Shown piece by piece: positions 27,170 to 35,221 of a DNA stretch of 64,000 nucleotides (positions are counted from its first letter, which is position 1; every line of letters begins with the position of its first letter). The stretch spans positions 62,001 to 126,000 of the forward strand of contig NZ_JAATVY010000007.1 of NCBI RefSeq assembly GCF_011947195.1, written 5' to 3'. A program made the position numbers and the translations under genes. The DNA is from Planosporangium thailandense. GTDB taxonomy: Bacteria; Actinomycetota; Actinomycetes; Mycobacteriales; Micromonosporaceae. Under the pieces are notes generated by a model. The model saw nothing but the letters and a program-made list of their open reading frames with translations. It had not been told where the DNA came from and searched no databases.

Positions 27170-28096
27170 TCAGTCCCTCTCCAGCAGCCAGCGGTTGAGC
27201 AGCGATACGAGGACGACACCGATCACGAGCAGCACGCCGATGGCCGCGGCCACGTCCGGATGGCCCTGCTCGACACCGCGCTGGTACATCAGCAGGACCG
27301 GTGAGGTGGAAGCGCCGTTGGGCCCGCCGCCGCCGGTGAGCAGGTACGGCTCGGTGAACAGGTTGGCGCCGGTGATGGTCGCGAGGATCACGACGAGCGT
27401 CGTCGCCGGGCGCACCGCCGGCACGGTGACCGAACGGAAGCTGTCCCACCGGGACGCACCGTCCATGGCCGCGGACTCGTACAGCTCCCTGGGGACGTTC
27501 TGCAGCGCGGCGAGGTAGAGCAGGATGAAGAAGCCCAGCTGTTTCCACGCCACGAACACCGCGATGACGGGCATCGCCAGGTGCTCGTTGACCAGCCACG
27601 ACGGATCGGGCGCGAGCGGGCCGAGCGCCTTGTTCACCAGCCCGCCGGAGCTGAACAGGAACAGCCACACCCCGACCACCGAGACGCTGGCGGTCACGTA
27701 CGGCACGTAGTAGGCGACCCGCAGGAACATCCGCGCCCGGACCGCCCGGTTGAGTGCGGTGGCCAGCAGGAGCGCCAGCACCACGGTGAGCGGCACGTTG
27801 ATCAGCAGGAAGACCACGATGTTGCCGAACGCCTGCCGCACACCCGGATCACTGAGGACGGCCGAGTAGTTCCGCAGCCCCACGAACGGGCGGTCGACCT
27901 GCGCGCCGGGTGCGGTGAAGAAGTACTCGTGGAAGCTCATCCACACCGACAGTCCGAACGGGTAGGCGAAGACCAGTGCGATGAAGGCCGCGTACGGCGC
28001 GACCAGGGCCAGCCCCACCGGGTGACGGCCGAGGAGGGCCGTCACCCGGTCCCGCGTGGCGCGGATGGGCCCGCCGGGCAGGAGCGTGGCGGGCAT
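27170..28096 (-). CDS. Sugar ABC transporter permease (MalF-like)
   Basis: A 308-residue CUT1-type permease with six membrane segments. FAYPFGLSVWMSFHEYFFTAP is the first periplasmic entrance, and the EAA loop RELYESAAMDGASRWDSFR near residue 215 contacts the ATPase. GPNGASTSPVLLMYQRG near the end is also typical. Its ATG overlaps the lipoprotein gene's TGA (TGATG). It forms the channel with the next gene's product. Confidence 0.93.
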   Translation of the reverse strand: MPATLLPGGPIRATRDRVTALLGRHPVGLALVAPYAAFIALVFAYPFGLSVWMSFHEYFFTAPGAQVDRPFVGLRNYSAVLSDPGVRQAFGNIVVFLLINVPLTVVLALLLATALNRAVRARMFLRVAYYVPYVTASVSVVGVWLFLFSSGGLVNKALGPLAPDPSWLVNEHLAMPVIAVFVAWKQLGFFILLYLAALQNVPRELYESAAMDGASRWDSFRSVTVPAVRPATTLVVILATITGANLFTEPYLLTGGGGPNGASTSPVLLMYQRGVEQGHPDVAAAIGVLLVIGVVLVSLLNRWLLERD

Positions 28097-29382
28097 CAGG
28101 GCTGGCCGACCAGCTTGTCAATCTTCTCGGCTGACTGCTTGAGCGCGTCCGGTGCCGGATTCTTGCCGAAGATGACCGATCCGGTGTAGGCGTCGCGGAA
28201 CGTCTGCCAGACCTCGATCGAGTTCGGCACGTTCGGCACCTCCACGGTGCGCGCGGCCTGGTCGGCGAATCCCTTGTAGGCCGGGTTCTTGGCGAAGTAG
28301 TCCGGGTAGGTCGCCACCAGGCCGGCACGCAGTGGCATCTGGCCGGTGGCCTGCAGCAGCGCGCCGTCCTGCTCCTTGCTTGTGGCGAACTTCAGCACGT
28401 CCCACGCGGTGGCCCGGTTCCCGCAGGCCGAGTACATCGCGACGTTCTTGGCGTCACTGAAGGTCTTGATCTCCCCAGCGGGTTTTCCCGTGGAGGTCGG
28501 CACCGGAACGGCACCCCACTTGATCTTGTCGCCGTAGGCCGCGATCGCCCACGGCCCGACGATCGCCATCGCCGACTTGCCCTCGCCGAAGGAGTCCCCG
28601 TTGTACTTCTCCTTCGGCGCCAGGCCCTCGTCGTACACCGTCTTCCAGAACTGGGCAACCCGCTGCCCTTCGGCCGTGTCGAACTGGGCCTTGCCGCCGG
28701 AGACCAGTTGCTTCCCACCCGTCTCGGCGGCGAACAGCGGGTAGAAGTCGAACCAGGACTGGAAGAACTCGCTGGTCGGTGCGGGGTAGATCGCCGCGGT
28801 CGCGGCCCCGGAGGACTTGATCCTTCGGGCGGCCGCGAGGAACTGGTCGTAGGTGGCCAGCGGCGGGTTCTCGGGGTCCAGACCGGCCTTTGTGAAGATC
28901 TCCTTGTTGTAGAAGATCATGACCGGGTTGGACTTCCAGGGCAGCTGGTAGTACTTGCCGTCCGGCGACCTGTACTGGTCGGCGGTCTGTCCGGTGCGCT
29001 GTTTGATGTAGTCGGCGCCGCCCGGAAAGCTGTCGAGGGCGACGAGACCACCCTGCTTCTGGAACTGCGGCACCGCCGCCGGGGCGGTGTTGAAGATCAG
29101 GCACGGCGCGTTGCCCGCGCTGATCGCGGCGCCGATGACCTCCTCGGAGGTCTTACCGGCAGGGATCTCCTCGGCTGTGACCTGCTGATCGGCGTGCTGG
29201 TTGTTCCACGCCGCCACCATGGCCTTTCCCCAGGTGACCTCCTCCTTGTTGTTCGACAGCCAGACCTTGATGGGTCCGCGCGCCGAGTCGGTCTTCCTGG
29301 CGGCGCCGCCGCCGCTGCCGCAGCCGGCGGCGAGGCCGACCGCGACGATGAGTAATGCTGCGGGAACAGCCGTACGTCTCAT
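28096..29382 (-). CDS. Extracellular sugar-binding lipoprotein (ABC, family 1)
   Basis: A 428-residue solute-binding protein. The signal peptide ends in a lipobox LAAGC with Cys at about residue 21. A family-1 fold follows (IKVWLSNNKEEVTWGKAMVAAW, LPWKSNPVMIFYNKEIFTKAGLDP, SAMAIVGPWAI), and these stretches are typical of maltose/chitooligosaccharide-type binders. It should capture an oligosaccharide for the two permeases downstream. The ATG at 29380-29382 gives the complete signal peptide. It is the first structural gene after the LacI regulator, 63 bp away. Confidence 0.93.
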   Translation of the reverse strand: MRRTAVPAALLIVAVGLAAGCGSGGGAARKTDSARGPIKVWLSNNKEEVTWGKAMVAAWNNQHADQQVTAEEIPAGKTSEEVIGAAISAGNAPCLIFNTAPAAVPQFQKQGGLVALDSFPGGADYIKQRTGQTADQYRSPDGKYYQLPWKSNPVMIFYNKEIFTKAGLDPENPPLATYDQFLAAARRIKSSGAATAAIYPAPTSEFFQSWFDFYPLFAAETGGKQLVSGGKAQFDTAEGQRVAQFWKTVYDEGLAPKEKYNGDSFGEGKSAMAIVGPWAIAAYGDKIKWGAVPVPTSTGKPAGEIKTFSDAKNVAMYSACGNRATAWDVLKFATSKEQDGALLQATGQMPLRAGLVATYPDYFAKNPAYKGFADQAARTVEVPNVPNSIEVWQTFRDAYTGSVIFGKNPAPDALKQSAEKIDKLVGQP

Positions 29383-29445
29383 AGGGGTCTCCGATCGGGA
29401 CTGAGGGGACCGCGACCTCGGACGGGGGCGATGAGCGGGCCGCGG

Positions 29446-30471
29446 TCAGGGCGCAGGGGGTGCTGTCGAAGCGCGAACGACGAGTTGTGCCGGGGGCATC
29501 TCGACGTCGGCGCCGGGCTTGCCGTCGATGAGGTCGAGCAGGGTGCGCGCCGCGACCTTGCCCCATCCGAAGGCGTCGGTACGTACGGTCGTCAGTGGTG
29601 GACGCAGGTGAGCGGCTATCTCGGTATCGTCGAAGCCGGTGATGGACAGCTGGCCGGGTACGTCGATACCGCGCTCCATCGCCACCGCGAGACCAGCCGT
29701 GGCCATCAGGTCGTTGGCGTACACGATCGCTGTCGGCGGCTCGCCGGTGTCGAGCAGTTCACGGGTGGCACGCGCCCCACCGGCGGCCGAGAAGTCAGCC
29801 ACCAGGCACCGCCCAGGGGGCAGACCTGCGTCGACCAGGGTGCGCTCCCAGGCAGCGCGGCGCGTCGCACCGTGCAGGAAGTGGGCCGGGCCGGCGACAT
29901 GGGCGATACGCTCGTGGCCGAGTGCGACCAGGTGCGCCACGGCTGCGGCGATCCCGGATCGCTCATCGACAACGACGGCCGGGAAGGTACTGTCGACGTC
30001 CGGCCGACCGAGGGTGACGGCGGGCAGGCTGATCTGCTCGAGCAGCGCGATCCGGGGGTCGTCCACGCGCAGGTCGGTCAAGAACACCCCGTCAACGCGT
30101 CCATCGGCTGCCAGGCGCCGGTAGCTGTCCTCCTCCGCCTCCCGGCCAGGCACGACCTGGAGGACCAGCGCCTCCTGCCGGTCGACGAGGACCGCTTCCG
30201 CCCCGGCGATGAACGACGGGAAGAACGGATCCGCACCGAGCAGCTCAGGCGGGCGCGACATGACCAGCCCGACGGCGAAGGCGCGTGAGGACGACAGCGC
30301 ACGCGCCCGGTGACTCGGGGTCCAGCCCAGCGCTCGCGCGGCCGCGAGAATTCGGGCCCGGGTCTCCTCGGCGACCCCGGGGCGGCCATTCAACGCGAAC
30401 GACACAGCACCCTTCGACACGCCCGCAGCCCGTGCGACATCGGCAATTGTCGGCCTATCTCGTGTCGTCAC
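29446..30471 (-). CDS. LacI-family transcriptional regulator of the glycan operon
   Basis: A 341-residue regulator with an N-terminal LacI helix-turn-helix (TIADVARAAGVSKGAVSFAL) and hinge helix (RARALSSSRAFAVGLV). The effector domain is of the periplasmic-binding type (GVFLTDLRVDDPR, YANDLMATAG, SITGFDDTEIAAHLRPPLTTV). GTG at 30469-30471 is preferred because GGGAGG precedes it by six bases; a GTG 18 bases upstream lacks this. It heads the sugar-import operon and probably represses it until the imported sugar binds. A matching operator lies upstream. Confidence 0.92.
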   Translation of the reverse strand: MTTRDRPTIADVARAAGVSKGAVSFALNGRPGVAEETRARILAAARALGWTPSHRARALSSSRAFAVGLVMSRPPELLGADPFFPSFIAGAEAVLVDRQEALVLQVVPGREAEEDSYRRLAADGRVDGVFLTDLRVDDPRIALLEQISLPAVTLGRPDVDSTFPAVVVDERSGIAAAVAHLVALGHERIAHVAGPAHFLHGATRRAAWERTLVDAGLPPGRCLVADFSAAGGARATRELLDTGEPPTAIVYANDLMATAGLAVAMERGIDVPGQLSITGFDDTEIAAHLRPPLTTVRTDAFGWGKVAARTLLDLIDGKPGADVEMPPAQLVVRASTAPPAP

Positions 30472-31190
30472 ACCCGGCCTCCCGAACACCCATTCGAACA
30501 GCCCGTCGCATTGATAGCGATCTAACTTGACTCAGCAAGCTAGACCGGTTTAGCAGGTCCGTCAAGAGGCTGCCGCCCACCGGCGCCGGACCGCGCCCCA
30601 CAGAGCAATCTCACAGCAGACAGACCATCCCCGGCTCCCCCGTTACAGCCGAGGGCGCACGGATCGGGACCGCCACCGCCGAGGCGGACAGACGCATCCC
30701 CGACCAGCGCCCGCAGCGACCTCGCCACCGCACCACCTGCACGGAAGCTCGGCCGCCGACACTCAGCGGGCAGCACCGGGCCCGACCCGTAGACCGTCAG
30801 GACGATCGGCACCGGGGGCGAAGCCCCGGAGAGCCGCACCTCGACCCGCACGACCAGCGATGCGTCGCGTGCCTATGTAGCGCGACCACATTCAGCCATA
30901 GATAAGGCAGTAAAGGTTACTAACAAAAAGCTCCCATCCAGGCTCAACATTTACCGCACACCATCTTTACCGCGGTTGACAATTGTCCTAAATGGAGAGC
31001 GTTTCGCCCGTGCCCATCTTCACCTTTTCAAATTGCCCCGACGAGCCCCTTGCGGTAACCGCCATACATAGACAAACGTAAAAGCCCAACGGGTCGCCGC
31101 CGACCCGAAACTCCTTCACATGTGAAACACGGAGGTCAACCGGGCTCGACCCGAGCCACCGCCTCAACCTGTCGTCGGAGGAGGAAAGCG
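30472..31190. other. Gene-free, partly AT-rich interval between divergent units
   Basis: About 720 bp with no supported gene. The left part carries the LacI promoter/operator. From about 30885 to 31085 the sequence is much more AT-rich than its surroundings, with a TTGACA (30976-30981) inside the palindrome GACAATTGTC (30978-30987), but no matching -10 box at the usual spacing. A short hairpin CGGGTC...GACCCG lies at 31090-31107 in the presumed leader of the next gene. Confidence 0.55.
30516..30554 (-). promoter_or_regulatory. LacI-type operator and promoter of the regulator gene
   Basis: GCTAGACCGGTTTAGC at 30539-30554 is a near-perfect palindrome with a central CCGG and one mismatched pair, the form of a LacI-family operator. 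On the minus strand it is followed by TTGCTG, a 16-base spacer and TATCAA, a reasonable promoter reading toward the lacI gene. Binding there would cover the upstream edge of the -35 region. Confidence 0.6.
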
Positions 31191-31982
31191 ATGACGGTCG
31201 GAAGGGAAGCAGCCACCTGGATCGCCGCCCTGGGCTACCGCGGTCAGCACACGGGTCGTGGCCGGCGGCGGCACGCGGCCACCGACCGTACGCAGACCAT
31301 CCTCCTCGGCTCCGCCGGCGTCGCGGTCGCGGTGGTGACGACAGCCGCCGTCCTGCCGTTGTCGTGGCACGAAACAGCGCACTTCACACCGGTGCCCGCG
31401 CGCATGAGCACCCTGCCGCTGCAGCCCGTTCCGCGCGCGGAGTCGGGCCCGCCGCCCGGCGTACCGACCGCGGTCACCACTGCCGGGACGACGATCCCCA
31501 CCCGGGCGTCGACCGCACCGCGTACCACGACCAGTGCGTTTCCCAGCGCGCCCGCGGCGTCGCAGACCACTCGCCCACCGGCCCACCCGCCCGTCGTACC
31601 GGTCAGCTACGAGGCCGAGGCGGCGTCGAACGTACTGAGCGGTGACGCCCACATCCGGGCCGCGGCGGGTGCGTCCGGCGGCGAGGTGGTCACGTCCATC
31701 GGCGGGGCGCCCGCCAACGCGCTGCAGTTCAACCGGGTCACCGTTCCTTTCGACGGCATCTACACGCTGGTCATCCGGTACATCTCGGCGGGTGACCGCA
31801 CCGCGAACATCAGCGTCAACGGCAGCCGCACCGTGTCGCTGGGCTTCCCCTCCACCAACGACCTGGAAACCCTCGGTCTGCTCGCGCTGCGCGTCAAGCT
31901 CGTCCACGGCGACAACAGCATCGGGGTCGGCAACCCGGCCGCGAAAGCTCCGGACATCGACCAGATCGTTGTCGGCTCCTGA
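31191..31982 (+). CDS. Membrane-anchored protein with a C-terminal carbohydrate-binding-like (CBM6/35) domain
   Basis: A 263-residue protein. The basic N-terminus is followed by one membrane helix (about 38-58), a Pro/Thr-rich linker (about 65-135) and a beta-sandwich (about 140-263). Its pattern YEAEAASN...GGEVVTSIGG...FNRVTVPFDGIYTLVIRY is that of CBM6/CBM35 modules, including the leading YEAE. The end GNPAAKAPDIDQIVVG also fits. The ATG at 31191 has GGAGGAGGAAAG just ahead, so the longer frame from 31122 is not used. It would display a glycan-binding domain outside the membrane. The ligand is unknown. Confidence 0.8.
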   Translation: MTVGREAATWIAALGYRGQHTGRGRRRHAATDRTQTILLGSAGVAVAVVTTAAVLPLSWHETAHFTPVPARMSTLPLQPVPRAESGPPPGVPTAVTTAGTTIPTRASTAPRTTTSAFPSAPAASQTTRPPAHPPVVPVSYEAEAASNVLSGDAHIRAAAGASGGEVVTSIGGAPANALQFNRVTVPFDGIYTLVIRYISAGDRTANISVNGSRTVSLGFPSTNDLETLGLLALRVKLVHGDNSIGVGNPAAKAPDIDQIVVGS

Positions 31983-32116
31983 CGCGAAAGCAACGCGTCC
32001 CACCAGGCGGGTACGACGGGCTTGTCTGCGGCATCCGGAACAAGCAACGGTGAACCAAGCCCGCGCGGAGCACGTACAACCCGACACCATCCCCTGCCCC
32101 GTGATCGGGAAGACGC

Positions 32117-33457
32117 ATGAACAAACTCCCACAGGTCACCTTGGCCTTCTGGGTGATGAAGATCGCGGCGACAACTCTCGGTGAAACCGGAGGCGATCTC
32201 CTCGCCCAGACCATGCACGTCGGCTACCTGGCGAGCTCGGTCATCCTGGTCGGACTGTTCCTGGTCAGTCTGTTGGCGCAGCTACGAGCCAAGGAGCTCC
32301 ACCCCGCGCTGTACTGGACGGTGATCCTGTCGACCAGCACGGCCGGTACGACGATGTCGGATTTCATGAACCGGACCCTCGGACTCGGCTACGCCAACGG
32401 CGCGCTCCTACTGATCACCGCCCTGGTCACGGTGTTCGTCATCTGGAAACGCAGCGGCCGTCCCTTCAACGTCCAAACCGTCAACGGGCTCGGCGGGGAA
32501 CTGCTGTACTGGACGGCGATCCTCATCTCCAACACCCTCGGTACGTCGCTGGGCGACTTCCTCGCCGACGACTCAGGACTCGGCTTCTCCGGGTCCGCAC
32601 TTCTGATCAGCGGTCTGATGGCGCTGATCGTGGCGGCGATGAAACTCCCCGGCATCTCCCGGACGTTGTTGTTCTGGGCGGCGTTCGTCCTGACCCGCCC
32701 GCTCGGCGCGTCGGCCGGCGATTTCATCAGCAAGCCGACGTCGAAGGGCGGCCTGGGCTACGGCACCATCGGCGCGTCGGCCGTGCTCATGGCCGTACTC
32801 ATCGGATTCATCGCCTACCCCTACGTACGGCAGTTCCGCACATCCGGCGCCGCCCGTACCGGGCTGCGCACCGATCGCCGGCAATGGGTGATGCTGGTGT
32901 GCCGGGTGCCGGCGGACCGGGCCCACCACGACCGGGCGCTGCGGCGGGAACTGCGCGCCGCCGGCGCGATCGCGCTGAGCCAGGACGTCTGGATGCTGCC
33001 GGGCGTACCCACCGTGGAGCCGCTACTGGCACATCTGCGCCAGCATCCCGCCGCAGCGGACGGTGGCCTGATCGTGACGGTCGCCGCCGGCCGCGACGAC
33101 GGGTCCACCGCCCTCCTGGAACAGCTCTACCAGGGTGCCCGGACCGACGAGTGGGCCGCGTTCCGCGCCGACTGCGAGGCCTACCTGGCCGAGTTCGACC
33201 ACCCGGAGCTCGCCGGCCGCCCACCGGAGACCGCGCTCGACACGTACGAACAGAGCCTGTTCCGGCTCCGGCTGTGGTACCAGCACCTGCGCGACCGCGA
33301 CGACGCCCTGCCCACGCCCGACGCGATGCGGGCCGAGGTACAGCTCAAGCGGTGCGCCGACCGGCTCGACCGGTACACGCAGCAGGCATCGGGGACGGCC
33401 TCTCCCACCTCCACCGGTGCTCCGACGCCGACCCCCGTCGGTATGGCCACGTCGTAG
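32117..33457 (+). CDS. Fusion of a COG4705-type four-repeat membrane protein with a ChrB N-terminal-like domain
   Basis: A 446-residue protein. Residues 1-240 hold about eight hydrophobic helices built from four repeats, each with a Gly-Asp or Ser-Asp element and a following GLG/GYG turn (about 17-36, 72-94, 137-159 and 194-218; SDFMNRTLGLGYANG and GDFLADDSGLGFSGS are two). This is the pattern of uncharacterised COG4705 membrane proteins. Residues 257-430 resemble the N-terminal domain of ChrB, the chromate-resistance regulator (WVMLVCRVPADRAHHDRALRRELRAAGA...VWMLPG, then EWAAFRADCEAYLAEF). ATG at 32117 has GGGAAG upstream. A metal or oxyanion role is possible; no function is proven. The fusion is unusual. 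Confidence 0.75.
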   Translation: MNKLPQVTLAFWVMKIAATTLGETGGDLLAQTMHVGYLASSVILVGLFLVSLLAQLRAKELHPALYWTVILSTSTAGTTMSDFMNRTLGLGYANGALLLITALVTVFVIWKRSGRPFNVQTVNGLGGELLYWTAILISNTLGTSLGDFLADDSGLGFSGSALLISGLMALIVAAMKLPGISRTLLFWAAFVLTRPLGASAGDFISKPTSKGGLGYGTIGASAVLMAVLIGFIAYPYVRQFRTSGAARTGLRTDRRQWVMLVCRVPADRAHHDRALRRELRAAGAIALSQDVWMLPGVPTVEPLLAHLRQHPAAADGGLIVTVAAGRDDGSTALLEQLYQGARTDEWAAFRADCEAYLAEFDHPELAGRPPETALDTYEQSLFRLRLWYQHLRDRDDALPTPDAMRAEVQLKRCADRLDRYTQQASGTASPTSTGAPTPTPVGMATS

Positions 33458-33562
33458 CGGACCGTGCGCACCCGCGCGGCAACCGCATCAGGGCCCGATC
33501 GCAACCCGCCCGGCGTAGCCTCGTTTCACCCTACGGTTTGGCGAAGGTGGATACGGGCGGCA

Positions 33563-35212
33563 ATGGACGCGGCGTCGCAAGCGGTGACGGCGAGGGAGGT
33601 CGATGACCGGACCGCGCCGGTCGGAGGCGTGATGGACGCTCTCGACGACCTGTCCGCGGCGACGCCCGGGGCCGAGGCCCGGTTGGTCGCCGCGCTCGAG
33701 GCGATGGAGACCGCCCCCTCCACCGATTGGCGCGCCATCGCCGCGCCGGCCGAGCGAGCCGAGCGCCTCGCGGTCGAACTCGGCCGCCCTGACCTGCGGA
33801 TACGGGCCAGGCTGCTGCGGGCCGACGTCTTTTCCTTGGAAGGCGACCAGGCGGAGTCGGGACGCATCGCCCATGAGGCCCACGCCTGGGCCACCGAGCA
33901 CGGCCACGCCTACCTGCTCGCCCGCAGCCACCGCCAACTGTCGCTGTTCTTCTACCGGGTCGGCGATGTGGCCGACGCGCTCGCGCACGCCGTGCAGTGT
34001 GTGGCGCACACCGGCGAGGAGGCGGCGCCGGCGGTACGCGCCAGGCACCTGTCGACCCTGGCGGTGATGCTGGACGGGAACGGCTCGCTGGACGAGGCCC
34101 GTCGCCGCTTCCAGGAGGCGCTCGACATCGCGACCGCCGTCGGCGATGCCAGGTTGTCGCTGCAGATCCTCAACAACATGGCCTACACGGCGTACAGCTA
34201 CCAGCGGCTCGACGAGGCGAGGGAGCTCGTGGAGCGGATGCGCGCGCTCCAGGACCGTCACGGTGTACCGCTCGCCGCCACCGACCTCGACACGATCGCC
34301 CGCGTCGAGATGACACACGGCCGGTACGCCGAGGCCGAGGCCACCCTGCGCCCCATCCTGGACGGGGTCGCCGAACACCTGCTGGACGAGGGGAAGGTAC
34401 TGGCCGAGTGTCTGCTGACCGTGGCCGAGGCGCAGCGGCTGCGCGGTGACCTCAGGGCCGCCCAGGCGACGCTCGACCGGGCGGTCGGGGTGTGTGAGGA
34501 GCGCGGGCTGGCGTCCCTGCGAGCGCGGGTACGTGATGAGCAGTCCCAGTTGTACGCGGCGATGGGGCGGTACCGGGAGGCGTACGAGGAGTACCGGGTC
34601 TTCCACGCCGACGCCCTTGCCCTGCAGTCGGCTCAGCGGGAGGCGCGTGCCCGGATCCTGCAGGCTGTCTTCGAGACCGAGGAAGCCCGCCGCGACAGCA
34701 TCCGCTTCCGGGAGATGGCCCGCCGCGACGCGCTCACCGGCCTGTACAACCGCCGGTTCGTCGACGAGCAGCTGACCCCGCTGCTCGCCGACGCGGCCGA
34801 GCAGCGCACCCCGATCTCGGTGGCCCTGATCGACCTCGACCATTTCAAGCGCATCAACGACACCCTGTCACACGCCGCCGGCGACGCCGTTCTCCAGCAG
34901 ATCGCCACGTTGCTCGGTCAGGCCGCGACCGACGACGGCGTGGCCGCGCGGCTCGGCGGCGAGGAGTTCCTGCTCATCCTCCCCGGCGCCGGCAGCGACG
35001 ACGCGGTACGTCGCTGCGAACAGCTCCGCCGGACCATCCGTGCCCACCATTGGCAACCGATCACCGGCGACATCCCGGTGACCGCCAGCATCGGCGTCAC
35101 CACGGTCGAAGACGGACGCGGCACCCCGTCCGCACTGCTCGCACAGGCGGACCACAACCTGTACGCGGCCAAGCGCACCGGCCGCGACCAGGTCGTGGCG
35201 GACGCGACCTGA
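33563..35212 (+). CDS. TPR-repeat diguanylate cyclase (GGDEF)
   Basis: A 549-residue cytoplasmic protein. The N-terminal two-thirds (about 40-380) is a run of TPR-like helical pairs (FYRVGDVADALAHAVQC, GNGSLDEARRRFQEALDIA, HGRYAEAEATLRPILDGV). A short coiled linker leads to a GGDEF domain (about 385-545) with the active-site motif GGEEF (465-469), DLDHFKRINDT for metal/GTP binding and YAAKRTGRDQV at the end. The inhibitory RxxD site is absent. It should make cyclic di-GMP under control of the TPR part. The ATG at 33563 was chosen because it aligns with the start of the paralogue at 60536-62218. It converges with another GGDEF gene 9 bp away. Confidence 0.85.
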   Translation: MDAASQAVTAREVDDRTAPVGGVMDALDDLSAATPGAEARLVAALEAMETAPSTDWRAIAAPAERAERLAVELGRPDLRIRARLLRADVFSLEGDQAESGRIAHEAHAWATEHGHAYLLARSHRQLSLFFYRVGDVADALAHAVQCVAHTGEEAAPAVRARHLSTLAVMLDGNGSLDEARRRFQEALDIATAVGDARLSLQILNNMAYTAYSYQRLDEARELVERMRALQDRHGVPLAATDLDTIARVEMTHGRYAEAEATLRPILDGVAEHLLDEGKVLAECLLTVAEAQRLRGDLRAAQATLDRAVGVCEERGLASLRARVRDEQSQLYAAMGRYREAYEEYRVFHADALALQSAQREARARILQAVFETEEARRDSIRFREMARRDALTGLYNRRFVDEQLTPLLADAAEQRTPISVALIDLDHFKRINDTLSHAAGDAVLQQIATLLGQAATDDGVAARLGGEEFLLILPGAGSDDAVRRCEQLRRTIRAHHWQPITGDIPVTASIGVTTVEDGRGTPSALLAQADHNLYAAKRTGRDQVVADAT

Positions 35213-35221
35213 CCGTACCGG

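Noticed and set aside
30540-30851. Minus-strand ORF of 103 codons upstream of lacI
   Set aside because: It ends next to the LacI operator and has an unstructured Gly/Pro/Arg-rich sequence; nothing supports it as coding.
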